Made by a program: the position numbers and the translations under genes. This document shows positions 1 through 9,213 of a stretch of 64,000 nt of DNA, in pieces. Every line of letters begins with the position of its first letter. The stretch's first letter is position 1. Source of the DNA: an uncultured bacterium (GTDB lineage: Bacteria > Bacteroidota > Bacteroidia > Bacteroidales > Bacteroidaceae); the NCBI GenBank assembly GCA_905216025.1, contig CAJMSE010000005.1:1-64000 (forward strand), written 5' to 3'. The notes under the pieces were generated by a model, which was not told where the DNA came from, did not search any database, and was given only the letters and a program-made list of their open reading frames with translations.

Positions 1-52
1 CCACCGCACCCGCGAGGAGTTCATGACCCTGATTTCGCACCGCTACCGGTAA
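1..52 (+). CDS. C-terminal end of an unidentified protein (partial)
   Basis: Reading from base 2, the frame gives 16 residues ending in FMTLISHRYR and a TAA stop at 50-52. The rest of the gene lies before the window. The piece is too short to identify. It is directly followed by a GC-rich hairpin, which suggests that it is the last gene of its transcription unit. Base composition matches the Prevotella-like genes further on, unlike the fragment that starts about 60 bases downstream. Confidence 0.5.
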   Translation, partial: HRTREEFMTLISHRYR

Positions 53-71
53 ACCGGAAGCCGCACGAAAA

Positions 72-104
72 GTCCGCCCCCCGTTCGGGCGGGCGGGCGT
101 TTTA
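72..104 (+). terminator. Rho-independent terminator of the upstream gene
   Basis: A GC-rich stem can form between bases 72-82 and 87-98, with a GTTC loop and one bulged C. It is followed by GTTTTAG. It lies 20 bases after the stop codon of the partial gene. The T-run is short, so efficiency is uncertain. Confidence 0.6.
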
Positions 105-110
105 GTTTCC

Positions 111-557
111 CCGCTTTCGGCGCTGAACGATTCCAAGCAGCTAACCCGCGAGGTTAGGGAAGAGCTGTACGAAGAGCTCAAAAAATTAAAGCTTGCAGGC
201 TATGTTGATTTTGAGGCGGGGTTTGCGAGTGTTGAGGAAATAGAGTCGCAAAATATACTTGTTGCGACGCAAATGGCGATGGCGCGCGCCGCAAGAGCGC
301 TAAATGAAAGGCTCGTATTGAATCTCCGTGCTGCCGGGGCGGCCGCCACGCTCTTTGGTGAGTCCGGGCTGGACGCGTCAAAAGCGCAAGTGCTGATAGA
401 CGGAAGGGAAATGAAGAAATTCCCGTATTCGCATATGGCTGTCGTCAAGGGCGACGCACAGAGCCTTGCGATAGCGGCTGCGTCGATAGTCGCAAAAGTC
501 ACCCGCGACAGATTTATGGAGGAGTTGTCGGAAAAATATCCGAACTTTGCATTATAA
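111..557 (+). pseudogene. rnhB: Internal fragment of ribonuclease HII, both ends missing
   Basis: The frame from about base 111 to the TAA at 555-557 gives LNDSKQLTREVREELYEEL, then ASVEEIESQNIL, and later SIAAASIVAKVTRDRFMEEL. These match the middle of RNase HII, which nicks RNA-DNA hybrids and removes single ribonucleotides. The N-terminal catalytic block that normally contains DEAGRG is absent, because the frame runs back into the terminator of the previous gene. The C-terminal block that usually follows the YPNF region (the HKGYGT part) is also missing: the frame stops two codons after it. There is no start codon in a sensible place. Codon use is more AT-rich than in the flanking genes (for example TTA, AAA, AAT, ATA). 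It cannot encode an active enzyme. It may be a transferred scrap or an assembly chimera. Confidence 0.75.
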
Positions 558-570
558 AACAACATTAACG

Positions 571-3048
571 ATGAAGTATAGCATAGAGAAAGTCGTCACG
601 CTCATTGGGGCGCGCCGTATCGGTGAGGCCGAGGCTACGGTCAGATGGATACTGACAGACAGCCGCTCGCTGTGTTTTCCGGAAGAGACTCTGTTCTTCG
701 CGCTGCGCTCCGAGCGCAACGACGGACATTATTATATAGGCGACCTCTACCGTCGCGGAGTGCGCAACTTCGTGGTGGAGCGCGTGCCTGAGAATGCCGC
801 TGCCGACTATGCCGGTGCCAATTTCCTCAAGGTGGTCAGCACGCTGGCCGCCCTGCAGCGCCTTGCCGAGCGCCACCGCGACGAGTTCGACATACCCGTG
901 GTGGGCATCACGGGCTCCAACGGCAAGACGATGGTCAAGGAGTGGCTCTACCAGCTGCTGTCGCCCGACATGGTGGTGACGCGCTCACCCCGCTCATACA
1001 ACTCGCAGATAGGCGTTCCCCTGTCTGTCTGGCTGCTCTCGGAGCACAGCGGGATAGGCCTGTTCGAGGCCGGAATCAGCGAGCCGGGCGAGATGGATGC
1101 CCTGCGCGACATCATCCAGCCCACCATCGGCATACTCACCTCGCTCGGCGACGCCCATCAGGAGGCGTTCCGCTCGATGGACGAGAAGTGCACGGAGAAG
1201 ATGCGCCTCTTTCACGATGCCCGCGTGGTGATATACGATTCCGACGATGCCGTGGTCAGCCGCTGTATACGCCGCTCCGACTTCAAGGGCGAGCGGATAG
1301 GGTGGAGCATGGCCGACAGGCATGCCGCCATGTTCATCTCGCAGGTCGTCACGGGCCAGGCGGAGGTCGGCACGGCCGTCAGCTATATATATAAAGATGT
1401 GTCGGGGACGTATCATCTGCCGTTCATCGACGAGGCTTCAGTGAAGTGCTCCATCGCCTGCGCCTGCGCGGCGCTCCATCTCGGGGTCTCTCCCGAGGAG
1501 CTCGACAGCCGCATGAGCCGCCTCGAGCCCGTGGCCATGCGCCTCGAGGTGAAGCGGGGACGCAACGGGTGCACACTCATCAACGACTCATACAACTCAG
1601 ACATCAACTCGCTCGGCATAGCGCTCGACTTCATGAGCCGCCGTCCCGACCACGAGGGACGCCGCCGCACACTCATACTCAGCGACATCATGCAGAGCGG
1701 CGAGGCGCCGGAGACCCTCTACCGCGAGGTGTCCGAACTGGCCCTGAAGCGCGGTGTGGAGAAGTTTATCGGCATCGGCCCGGACCTTTCGGCCTGCGCC
1801 GGATGCATCGGGGTGGGGGAAAAGCACTTCTTCAAGACCGCGGCGGAGTTTGTGGCGAGCAGCGTCTTCGCATCGCTGCACGACGAGGTGATACTGCTCA
1901 AGGGCGCCCGCTCGTTCTGTTTCGACAGCATCACCGAGCTGCTGGAGCTGAAAGTGCACGAGACAATCCTCGAGGTGAACCTCAATGCGGTGGTCGACAA
2001 CCTCAACTACTACCGCTCCTTCATGCGTCCGGAGACGAAGCTCGTATGCATGGTGAAGGCCGACGCTTACGGGGCGGGAGCCGTCGAGGTGGCCAAGACC
2101 CTGCAGGACCACCGCGTGGACTATCTCGCCGTGGCCGTGGCCGATGAGGGTGTGACGCTGCGCAAGAACGGCATCACGTGCAACATCATGATAATGAACC
2201 CCGAGATGACGGCTTTCAAGACCATGTTCGACTACGACCTCGAGCCCGAGGTGTACAGCTTCCGCCTGCTCGACGCCCTCGTCAGCGAGGCCGAGAAGCA
2301 CGGAATAACTGGTTACCCCGTGCATATAAAGCTCGACACGGGCATGCACCGCCTCGGTTTCGACCCGCAGAACGACATGGATCGCCTCGTCGACAGGCTC
2401 AAACGGCAGAACGCAGTAATACCGCGATCGGTGTTCTCACACTTCGCCGGAGCCGACAGCGACGACTTCGACGCATTCTCCGCCCGCCAGTTCGCACTCT
2501 TCACCGCCGGCGCCGACAAGCTGCAGGCGGCCTTCGACCATAAGATTCTGCGTCATATAGACAACTCGGCAGGCATCGAGCACTTCCCCGAGCGCCAGCT
2601 CGACATGTGCCGTCTCGGCCTCGGCCTCTACGGAATAGACAGTCGCGACAACCGCATACTGAACACTGTGAGCACCCTGAAGACCACAATACTCCAGCTG
2701 CGCGACGTGCCGGCCGGCGAGACGGTGGGCTACAGCCGCAAGGGCGTGCTCGAAAGAGACAGCGTCATCGGCGCAATACCTATCGGATATGCCGACGGAT
2801 TGAACCGCCGTCTCGGCAACGGACGGTGCTACTGCATGGTGAACGGCTGTAAGGCGCCGTATGTCGGCAACATCTGCATGGACGTCGCCATGATAGACGT
2901 CACGGGGATAGACTGCCGCGAGGGCGACTCTGTAGAGATTTTCGGCGAGGACCTGCCGGTCACTGTTCTGTCCGACGTGCTCGATACGATACCCTACGAA
3001 GTGCTCACGGGCATCAGCAACCGCGTGAAGAGGGTCTATTTCTATTGA
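571..3048 (+). CDS. murF-alr: Bifunctional UDP-MurNAc-tripeptide:D-Ala-D-Ala ligase / alanine racemase
   Basis: This 825-residue fusion makes D-alanine from L-alanine and attaches D-Ala-D-Ala to the cytoplasmic peptidoglycan precursor. The MurF half (about residues 1-460) has the ATP-binding loop GITGSNGKT near 112-120 and the Mur-ligase motif LINDSYNS. The alanine racemase half (about 465-825) has the pyridoxal-phosphate lysine in MVKADAYGAG (Lys496), the catalytic tyrosine region VGYSRKG and the conserved GNICMDV. Such fusions are known in Bacteroidetes. I chose ATG 571, which reads MKYSIEKV. An in-frame TTG at 547 would extend the protein into the RNase HII fragment and is less likely. No perfect TAnnTTTG promoter is present upstream. 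The nearest match is GAACTTTGC at 542-550, exactly at the edge of the foreign fragment. Confidence 0.95.
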   Translation: MKYSIEKVVTLIGARRIGEAEATVRWILTDSRSLCFPEETLFFALRSERNDGHYYIGDLYRRGVRNFVVERVPENAAADYAGANFLKVVSTLAALQRLAERHRDEFDIPVVGITGSNGKTMVKEWLYQLLSPDMVVTRSPRSYNSQIGVPLSVWLLSEHSGIGLFEAGISEPGEMDALRDIIQPTIGILTSLGDAHQEAFRSMDEKCTEKMRLFHDARVVIYDSDDAVVSRCIRRSDFKGERIGWSMADRHAAMFISQVVTGQAEVGTAVSYIYKDVSGTYHLPFIDEASVKCSIACACAALHLGVSPEELDSRMSRLEPVAMRLEVKRGRNGCTLINDSYNSDINSLGIALDFMSRRPDHEGRRRTLILSDIMQSGEAPETLYREVSELALKRGVEKFIGIGPDLSACAGCIGVGEKHFFKTAAEFVASSVFASLHDEVILLKGARSFCFDSITELLELKVHETILEVNLNAVVDNLNYYRSFMRPETKLVCMVKADAYGAGAVEVAKTLQDHRVDYLAVAVADEGVTLRKNGITCNIMIMNPEMTAFKTMFDYDLEPEVYSFRLLDALVSEAEKHGITGYPVHIKLDTGMHRLGFDPQNDMDRLVDRLKRQNAVIPRSVFSHFAGADSDDFDAFSARQFALFTAGADKLQAAFDHKILRHIDNSAGIEHFPERQLDMCRLGLGLYGIDSRDNRILNTVSTLKTTILQLRDVPAGETVGYSRKGVLERDSVIGAIPIGYADGLNRRLGNGRCYCMVNGCKAPYVGNICMDVAMIDVTGIDCREGDSVEIFGEDLPVTVLSDVLDTIPYEVLTGISNRVKRVYFY

Positions 3049-3105
3049 AGGGCATAAATAAAGAAAAGTTTGATGCATTATAATGATAATATCAATATTT
3101 TTGCA

Positions 3106-3114
3106 TATCTTTGC
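3106..3114 (+). promoter_or_regulatory. Bacteroidales -7 promoter element of the MFS transporter gene
   Basis: TATCTTTGC is a perfect TAnnTTTGC element about 38 bases before the transporter ATG. No well-spaced TTTG -33 element is evident. Confidence 0.65.
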
Positions 3115-3151
3115 AAAAGCAATTTAATCAAAAACCTAAAATAAAACAAAA

Positions 3152-4606
3152 ATGAGTCCTTTACAAACTACTAAAATGACAAACTGGCGCTGGTGGATAT
3201 GCGGACTGCTGTTCGTTGCGACGACAGTCAACTATCTCGACCGTCAGGTGCTGTCGCTGACAGCAAAGGAATTTATCTATCCCGATTTCCATTGGACGGA
3301 TGAAGACTATGGTAACATCACCGCTTACTTCTCTATCTTCTACGCCATCTGCATGCTCTTCGCAGGCAAGTTCGTAGACTGGATGGGAACAAAGAAAGGA
3401 TATCTCTGGGCTATCGGCGTGTGGAGCTTCGGCGCCTGCATCCATGCCGGCACGGCCGTAGCCACCCAATACATTCACGGACTTGACAGTCTCGACGCCA
3501 TGCGAGCCCTCGAAGACGGCAGCTCGGCAGCCCTGGCCGTGGCTTCGACCGGTGTATGGCTCTTCCTCGTATGCCGTGCCATCCTCGGTCTCGGCGAGGC
3601 AGGAAACTTCCCCGCAGCCATAAAGGTGACGGCGGAGTACTTCCCGAAGAAAGACCGCGCCTACGCAACGTCTATCTTCAATGCCGGTGCATCGGTGGGC
3701 GCTTTGGCTGCCCCGCTGATGATTCCGCCATTGGCAAAGGCTTTCGGCTGGGAGATGGCCTTCATAATTATCGGTGCCCTCGGCTTCGTATGGATGGGAT
3801 TCTTCGTCAAGTGGTACGAGAAGCCCGAAAAGTCTTCTAAGGTGAACAAGGCGGAGCTGCTCTACATCCATCAGGACGATGAGACTGAGGACGTGAAGCC
3901 TGCTGAAGATGCCAAGGAGGAGAAGCAGATACCTTTCCTCCAGTGCTTCGGCTACAAGCAGACATGGGCATTTATCGTGGGCAAGTTCTTCACAGACGGT
4001 GTCTGGTGGTTCTTCCTGTTCTGGGCTCCGGGATATTTCCAGGATGTATACGGCTACAAGGCATCTTCCGGAACGGGCATGCTGCTCATCATGACGCTTT
4101 ACGCCATCGTGACATTCCTTTCCATTTACATCTGCAAGCTGCCTACATACTTCGTCGATAAGAAGGGCATGAACCCCTACGCAGGCCGTATGCTGGCCAT
4201 GATGTTCATCGCGTTCATCCCGCTGGTGTGCGTCGCTGCCCAGCCGTTGGGTGCATATTCGGCATGGTGGCCCGCAGTAATCATCGGTCTTGTAGGTGCC
4301 GGTCATCAGGCATGGTCTGCCAACATCTTCTCAACCGTCGGCGATATGTTCCCGAAGAGCGCCATCGCAACCGTTACAGGTATCGGCGGTATGGCCGGCG
4401 GTGTAGGCTCGTTCCTCATCAACAAAGGTTCCGGACAGCTCTTCACGTTCGCTGAGGAGCAGGGTGAGGCATTCACCTTCCTCGGTTTCGAGGGCAAGCC
4501 CGCAGGCTATATGATCGTGTTCTGCATCTGTGCCGTGGCCTATCTGCTGGCTTGGTGCATCATGAAGGCACTCGTGCCGAAGTACAAGCCCATAGTAGTA
4601 GAGTAA
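3152..4606 (+). CDS. MFS transporter, hexuronate (ExuT)-like, ACS family
   Basis: The 484-residue protein is an inner-membrane permease of the major facilitator superfamily with about 12 hydrophobic segments. The opening WWICGLLFVATTVNYLDRQ and the later LGLGEAGNFPAAIKVTAEYF are typical of the anion:cation symporter family, which includes the glucuronate/galacturonate carrier ExuT. A charged cytoplasmic loop near residues 230-260 divides the two halves. The likely substrate is a hexuronate taken up by proton symport. This is inferred from the family and fits the pectin-degrading genes at 39-52 kb. It stands alone with its own promoter and is followed by palindromic repeats. The exact substrate is not proven. 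An in-frame ATG at 3176 is a less likely start. Confidence 0.85.
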   Translation: MSPLQTTKMTNWRWWICGLLFVATTVNYLDRQVLSLTAKEFIYPDFHWTDEDYGNITAYFSIFYAICMLFAGKFVDWMGTKKGYLWAIGVWSFGACIHAGTAVATQYIHGLDSLDAMRALEDGSSAALAVASTGVWLFLVCRAILGLGEAGNFPAAIKVTAEYFPKKDRAYATSIFNAGASVGALAAPLMIPPLAKAFGWEMAFIIIGALGFVWMGFFVKWYEKPEKSSKVNKAELLYIHQDDETEDVKPAEDAKEEKQIPFLQCFGYKQTWAFIVGKFFTDGVWWFFLFWAPGYFQDVYGYKASSGTGMLLIMTLYAIVTFLSIYICKLPTYFVDKKGMNPYAGRMLAMMFIAFIPLVCVAAQPLGAYSAWWPAVIIGLVGAGHQAWSANIFSTVGDMFPKSAIATVTGIGGMAGGVGSFLINKGSGQLFTFAEEQGEAFTFLGFEGKPAGYMIVFCICAVAYLLAWCIMKALVPKYKPIVVE

Positions 4607-4632
4607 GATTTAAACTCGAATCCGAAGATATT

Positions 4633-4765
4633 TAAACGCAAAGACGCAAAGGCGCAGAGGGTTGGTTAATCCTCTGTGCTTTGCCTTGTGTAGTTTTTTA
4701 GAACACAGAGACGCAGAGACACAGAGACGATTGAAAAGTTTTCTCTGTGTCTCTGCGTCTCTGCA
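4633..4765. repeat. Degenerate CGCAAAGACG / CAGAGACG intergenic repeat
   Basis: Tandem CGCAAAGACGCAAAGGCGCA-type units are followed by ACAGAGACGCAGAGAC units. The latter are repeated in inverted orientation at about 4741-4763, so the RNA could form long hairpins. The same family occurs at 5720-5940, 8722-8832 and 44860-44945. It lies between convergent genes and may terminate both. Confidence 0.75.
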
Positions 4766-4786
4766 ATCTAACGAGCGTGTGAACTT

Positions 4787-4896
4787 GTAGGGACATATTC
4801 TCGTATTTGTCCGCCACCAGATATATCATAAACTTTGGATTATATGGCGGACAAATACGAGAATATGTCCCTACTTTGAAGAGAATATGTCCCTAC
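4787..4896. repeat. Palindromic GTAGGGACAT element, family A copy 1
   Basis: A left arm starting GTAGGGACATATTCTCGTAT at 4787 is repeated in inverted orientation ending at 4874. A second partial right arm, GAGAATATGTCCCTAC, ends at 4896. A related complete palindrome is at 51910-51988, and longer relatives are at 54980-55124 and 55424-55575. It carries no ORF and looks like a non-autonomous MITE or REP-type element. Confidence 0.8.
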
Positions 4897-4907
4897 AACC
4901 TTGTTGC

Positions 4908-5645
4908 TTATATGAACTTTTGCCGCTTCAGAGCCTCCATCATACCCTCAGACATGGCTTCGTTGTCTTTCTTGGTGTACCGGATGTCGGTGAATATCTG
5001 GGCGAGCGTCTCCTTGTTGTTTATCTCGCAGAAGTGGCGGCTCTCTTCCAGCGCCTCCTTGGCTGCGTAGTAGCGGTCGATGTCCTGCGGCGTGTAGTCG
5101 CTGTAAGTCTCGCTGTGCACGAACGCTGCCGTGGGCAGGCGGTCTGTCAGCGGCGGGTTCTCGTCGGGCCAGCCCAGCGTTATCGTAGCCACGGGCATCA
5201 CGAGTTCCGGCAGTTTGAGGGCGTCGATGATCATCTGCGGCATGTATACCGTCGTGCCGAGATAGCAGAGGCCCAGTCCCTCCTCTTCCGCGAGGTTGCA
5301 GAACGTCTGCGTGTATAGAAGGGCGTCTATCGAAGCGTTGATGAACGACAGGAAATTGTCGTATCCCGGGGCGGCTTTCCTGTTGCGGCACCATGTGCTC
5401 GTGCGGTTGTAGTCGGCGCAGATGGTCAGCACCACGGGGGCTCCGGTGACCATCGGCTGGTTGAAATGCGCCGGTGCGAGGCGCTCCTTGCCCTCCTTCG
5501 AGCGCGTGACGACCACGCTGTAGAGCTGCAGGTTACCCATCGTCTGTGTGCGTCCGGCCTCGGTGAGCAGGCGGTTGAGCAGTGCGTCGCTCACTTCGCG
5601 GTCCGAGTATTTGCGTATGCTACGCCTTGTGTCTATCGTTTTCAT
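4908..5645 (-). CDS. Nitroreductase family protein (NfsA/FRP-like flavoprotein)
   Basis: The 245-residue cytoplasmic protein begins with KTIDTRRSIRKYSDREV, the FMN-phosphate-binding opening of the nitroreductase family. Later segments match the FMN-dependent oxidoreductase fold: PVVLTICADYNR, the LLYTQTFCNLAEEEGLGLCY helix and the TLGWPDENPP loop. Length is normal for NfsA/FRP-like members. These enzymes reduce nitro compounds, quinones or flavins with NAD(P)H; the physiological substrate here is unknown. The gene is monocistronic. It converges with the MFS gene and diverges from nothing, as its upstream gap is filled with repeats. Confidence 0.9.
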   Translation of the reverse strand: MKTIDTRRSIRKYSDREVSDALLNRLLTEAGRTQTMGNLQLYSVVVTRSKEGKERLAPAHFNQPMVTGAPVVLTICADYNRTSTWCRNRKAAPGYDNFLSFINASIDALLYTQTFCNLAEEEGLGLCYLGTTVYMPQMIIDALKLPELVMPVATITLGWPDENPPLTDRLPTAAFVHSETYSDYTPQDIDRYYAAKEALEESRHFCEINNKETLAQIFTDIRYTKKDNEAMSEGMMEALKRQKFI

Positions 5646-5667
5646 AACCGTTATGTTTGTTTTGTGT

Positions 5668-5676
5668 GCAAATATA
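5668..5676 (-). promoter_or_regulatory. -7 promoter element of the nitroreductase gene
   Basis: On the minus strand this reads TATATTTGC, a perfect TAnnTTTGC, about 22 bases before the ATG. No clear -33 element is seen. Confidence 0.6.
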
Positions 5677-5719
5677 ACGCTTTAAATCGAGAAAAAAGAA
5701 AGTGAAGAGTATTAGATTA

Positions 5720-5940
5720 AACGTAAATACGCGGAGGCGCAAAGGGTTTTGAAGAATTATTAAACGCAAAGAGCGCAAAGACGCAAAGGGTTTTGAAGAA
5801 TAATTAAGCGCAAAGACGCAAAGGCGCAAAGGATTTTTAAGAACACGGAGACACGGAGACACAGAGCTTTTACCTTTTTACCCCTTTACCTTTTTACCTT
5901 TAAAAATCCTTTGCGTCTTTGCGCTCTTTGCGTTTAAAAA
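5720..5940. repeat. CGCAAAGACG repeat cluster (family B copy 2)
   Basis: At least four units of the CGCAAAGACGCAAAGG type are linked by GGGTTTTGAAGAATTATTAA-type spacers. An ACGGAGACACGGAGAC block and an inverted copy, CTTTGCGTCTTTGCGCTC, follow just before 5940. The inverted copy touches the stop codon of the beta-barrel gene, so the array may act as its terminator. Confidence 0.75.
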
Positions 5941-8463
5941 TTACTTACCTTCTCCTCCGCTCTTTGTGTCGTCGTTGCTGATGGTGCGCTCAGCCTTCTT
6001 CACTCCGGCTTTGAGCTCTCCTATCCTGAAGTTCACGCTCACGCCGTAGCTGAGCATCTGCTGGCGGCCGCGGTTGCTGCTGATGAAGTTCGGGGCCTCC
6101 TCGGTGTAGTAGTCGATGGTGCGGTATTTCTTTAGGAAGTTGCTTGCGAACGCCGATACCGTCAGACGCTTCTTCATGAACGACTTGTTTATGCTCAGGT
6201 TGTAGCTCGACCAGCGCGTGCCCTTGCCCTGAAGCATCACCCACGGCGTCTGGTAATATCCGTTGAGGCTTATGCGCCAGTCTTTCGGCAGCGACTGCTG
6301 GATGCCGGCGTTGGTGCTCATCGACCATCCGTGGTTGCGCAGGCTACCGCCGTCCTCGAGGTGTGCGTAGCGGCTGTAGATGTTCGAGTAGATTCGTGTC
6401 GTGGGCGTGGCGTTCCAGTTGACATACAGGTTGACGTTCATGTCCCTCACCTTTCCTATGTTCTTGTACGTGCTGTACATCACCTCCTTGCCCGTGGGGT
6501 TCTGCAGTCCCTTGTCGGCGAGGGTCAGGTCAGACACCAGTTCCGTGACGCCCTCGATGCTGTTGTTCGTCGCTGAGTATCCCACGCTGACGTTGATGTT
6601 CAGCTTCGATGTGAAGTTGCTGTAGCTGAGGTTCAGCGAGTGCGTCTTCTCCGATGTCAGTTCCGGGTTTCCCTGCTGTATGTATGTGGGGTTGCTGTCG
6701 TCGAGATAGGGGTTCAGATACCAGATGCCCGGGCGGTATATGCGCATGTTATATCCGAGTCGGATGTTCGACATGTCCGTCAGCTTGTATCCGATGCTTG
6801 CCGACGGCACGAGGTCGTTGAAGTCCTTGCTGAAGTCGGAGCCGCGTCCGAGCAGGTATTCCACCTCCTGCATGGTGTGCTCGAAGCGCAGTCCGAGTCG
6901 TCCCGATATCTTCTTGTATTTCAGTCCGTAGCCCGTGTATGCGGCAAGGATGTTGTTGCGGTGCTTGTAGTGCGAACTGTGGTCGGTGTCGTAGACAAAT
7001 CCGCCGCCGGCCGTCTCCTGCTGCCACTTGTCGTTCTCCGACGTGTTGTTCCTCATTATATACTTCACTCCGGCCTCCACCGTGTGCATCTTGCCTATCG
7101 GCGTGGTGTAGTCTGCCTGGAGGGTGTGCTCCGTGTTGTTCTGGCTGCCCTCTGTGCGCTGGTCTTTCATCGCGTCGACGAAGTCCTGCCAGCGGCTGTC
7201 CGCCGCCCGCTTGCCGGTGTATGCGATGTGCGAGTCGTTCGTCCGCGGCTGCGTACTCAGCCTGTACGAGAATGTCAGCATGCGGTCTTTCACCTTGAAG
7301 AGCCGCTGATAGTCGATGCCGCCGTTGATGTAGAACCGCGAACTGCCGTTCGGGCTCGTGAAGGCTCTGTAGTAAAGCTCCTCCGCCGTGCCCGGCCTGA
7401 AGCCGAAAGCCTCGCCCGAGCTGGTGCTTTCGCCGTCGTATCCCCACAGGCCGAACTCCGCCGTGACGAGGCGCAGGGTGTCTATCTCGTAGCTCGCCTC
7501 GAGGCTTCCCGAGTGCGAGTCGCCCTTGCTTTTGTTCACCGACCTGGATATCTGGTCTGCCGACGCCTCTGTGATGTTGCCCCTCATCAGCCGTTCGCTC
7601 TCCCCCGTGCTCTCCGGGTGGTCGTTATGGTTGTAATTGTAGCGTGCACTGACGGTCAGCTTGCCGCTCTTCACCGTGCCGAAAGCCCCGCCGCCAGCGC
7701 CGTTGCTCTTCGCTTCGGCCCGCAGCGTGACGGTATACCCCTCGAGTCCGCTTCCCGTGGTGATGATGTTCAGTATTCCGCCGACGCCCTCCGCGTCGTA
7801 CTTCGGTCCGGGATTCGTTATCACCTCGATGCTCTTCACCGAGTTTGCCGGCAGGCTCTTGAGCACGTCCGTCGGGTTGTCGCTCATCATCTTGTTCGGT
7901 TTGCCGTTGACGTAGACCTTGAACGAGCTCTTGCCGTTCACCTTGATGTTGTCCTCTCCGTCCACCGTCACTAACGGTACCTTGCGCAGCATCTCGAGCA
8001 CCGTGTTCGATTTCGAGTCGGGGTCGTCCTCGATGCTGTACGCAATCTTGTCTATGTCGGCCTTGACGAGCGGCTTCTGCGCCGTGACGACCACCTGCCG
8101 GAGCTCGTTGTCGGCGTTGCCCATGAGCAGTGTGCCGAGGTCTACGGTCCTGTCGCCGGCCTTCACGGTGAACTCCCTTACCAGCGGCTTGCGTCCCATC
8201 GAGGTGAAGGTTGCCGTCAGTTCTCCGCGTGCGCTTATCTGCTGTGCGAATTTTCCGTCCTTGCCCGTCAGTCCCATCTTCAGGGCCTTGCCCGGCTCGG
8301 CCTTTGCCGCTATCCTGATGGTGGCATAGGGCTCGCCCTCACCTGTCAGCGAGTCGGCGAGCATGCCCTTCACCGTTACCTGTCCCTGTGTCTGCGCCAT
8401 GGCCGCGATGGCCGTGTTTACTGCCGCCAACAGTAGAAGCGCTGTCCTTTTGATTCTCTTCAT
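5941..8463 (-). CDS. Outer-membrane beta-barrel family protein (TonB-receptor-like)
   Basis: The 840-residue protein has an N-terminal signal peptide (MKRIKRTALLLLAAVNTAIA) and a carboxypeptidase-regulatory-like beta-sandwich near residues 25-120. A plug-like domain follows near 125-235, with VLEMLRKVPLVTVDGEDNIK and GPKYDAEGVGGILNIIT. The rest has the alternating aromatic pattern of a beta-barrel. This is the architecture of Bacteroidetes outer membrane beta-barrel family proteins, which are relatives of TonB receptors. It is neither a SusC (no SusD partner) nor clearly a known siderophore receptor, so the ligand is unknown. It is monocistronic with its own promoter. Confidence 0.85.
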   Translation of the reverse strand: MKRIKRTALLLLAAVNTAIAAMAQTQGQVTVKGMLADSLTGEGEPYATIRIAAKAEPGKALKMGLTGKDGKFAQQISARGELTATFTSMGRKPLVREFTVKAGDRTVDLGTLLMGNADNELRQVVVTAQKPLVKADIDKIAYSIEDDPDSKSNTVLEMLRKVPLVTVDGEDNIKVNGKSSFKVYVNGKPNKMMSDNPTDVLKSLPANSVKSIEVITNPGPKYDAEGVGGILNIITTGSGLEGYTVTLRAEAKSNGAGGGAFGTVKSGKLTVSARYNYNHNDHPESTGESERLMRGNITEASADQISRSVNKSKGDSHSGSLEASYEIDTLRLVTAEFGLWGYDGESTSSGEAFGFRPGTAEELYYRAFTSPNGSSRFYINGGIDYQRLFKVKDRMLTFSYRLSTQPRTNDSHIAYTGKRAADSRWQDFVDAMKDQRTEGSQNNTEHTLQADYTTPIGKMHTVEAGVKYIMRNNTSENDKWQQETAGGGFVYDTDHSSHYKHRNNILAAYTGYGLKYKKISGRLGLRFEHTMQEVEYLLGRGSDFSKDFNDLVPSASIGYKLTDMSNIRLGYNMRIYRPGIWYLNPYLDDSNPTYIQQGNPELTSEKTHSLNLSYSNFTSKLNINVSVGYSATNNSIEGVTELVSDLTLADKGLQNPTGKEVMYSTYKNIGKVRDMNVNLYVNWNATPTTRIYSNIYSRYAHLEDGGSLRNHGWSMSTNAGIQQSLPKDWRISLNGYYQTPWVMLQGKGTRWSSYNLSINKSFMKKRLTVSAFASNFLKKYRTIDYYTEEAPNFISSNRGRQQMLSYGVSVNFRIGELKAGVKKAERTISNDDTKSGGEGK

Positions 8464-8527
8464 TATGCTTTTTGTTAAAGTCTGTATGCTATTTTATCTG
8501 CCGGGGCAGAGTGGTCCATATCCTTGT

Positions 8528-8536
8528 GCAAAGTTA
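8528..8536 (-). promoter_or_regulatory. -7 promoter element of the beta-barrel gene
   Basis: The minus strand reads TAACTTTGC, a perfect TAnnTTTGC, about 65 bases upstream of the ATG at 8463. Confidence 0.6.
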
Positions 8537-8721
8537 ATCATCTTCCTGTAAAGGCTGTCACCCCCCCCGTTTTTATATTTTGTTAACACTGTGGCCCGCC
8601 GGAAATGTTGCCGTAGCCCCATGATTGCCGTTTTGCGGGTACATAAAGATAGACGGGCGGGGCAGGCGTTTTGTAGATGAAAGCAGGTGATTATTATCTT
8701 TTTTTAACGTTGAAGGTGGCT

Positions 8722-8832
8722 AAACGCAAAGACGCTGAGGCGCAAAGGCTTTGAAATAATCTTTGCGTCTTTGCGCCCTTTGCGTTTTAAATAAATCTCC
8801 CGGTTCTTTGCGCCTTTGTGTCTTTGCGTTGA
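8722..8832. repeat. CGCAAAGACG inverted repeat (family B copy 3)
   Basis: AAACGCAAAGACGCTGAGGC is followed by two inverted units (CTTTGCGTCTTTGCGCCC and CTTTGCGCCTTTGTGTCT), forming a potential long hairpin. The gap from 8537 to 9213 otherwise contains no credible gene. Confidence 0.7.
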
Positions 8833-8910
8833 AATACCTGCTCCTGACCATTCAACGGAGGCCTTCTGACGGTGCAACGGGCTGGTTTTGACGGTGCGAA
8901 AGGTTGCCCG

Positions 8911-9000
8911 CCGATGTCATTCGCCTGCTTTCAAATGCGTTTGTGCCCGCTATCAAAAGTGTTTTTGAGAGCTTGGCTAACCGTTTTTGAGAGCTGTCAA
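8911..9000. repeat. Dispersed intergenic repeat D, copy 1
   Basis: Bases 8928-8973 are identical over 46 bp to 55297-55342. Similarity that is weaker extends on both sides to about 90 bp, including GAGAGCTGTCA-like ends. No ORF. Function unknown. Confidence 0.75.
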
Positions 9001-9213
9001 AAATACCCTTGATATTTCTGCCGCTTATCCCTGTAAACTTAGAAAATTGCTTTTGGCCACCCCAACAATATGCTCACTGTGCTTTTCACACAGAAATGGT
9101 ATGTTTGCTGCTGTGCGTTGGGTTCTGTGTGCGCACACCGCCTGTGCTTTATAAAAATTCGTTAATAGATTTTGCTCGGTTGCTTAGAAAAATGATTAAT
9201 ACATGAAGAGCAT

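Noticed and set aside
9009..9206. Small plus-strand ORF of 65 codons before the FAS1 operon
   Set aside because: No promoter or homology is evident, and it ends just before the operon promoter. Its cysteine-rich product looks like random translation.
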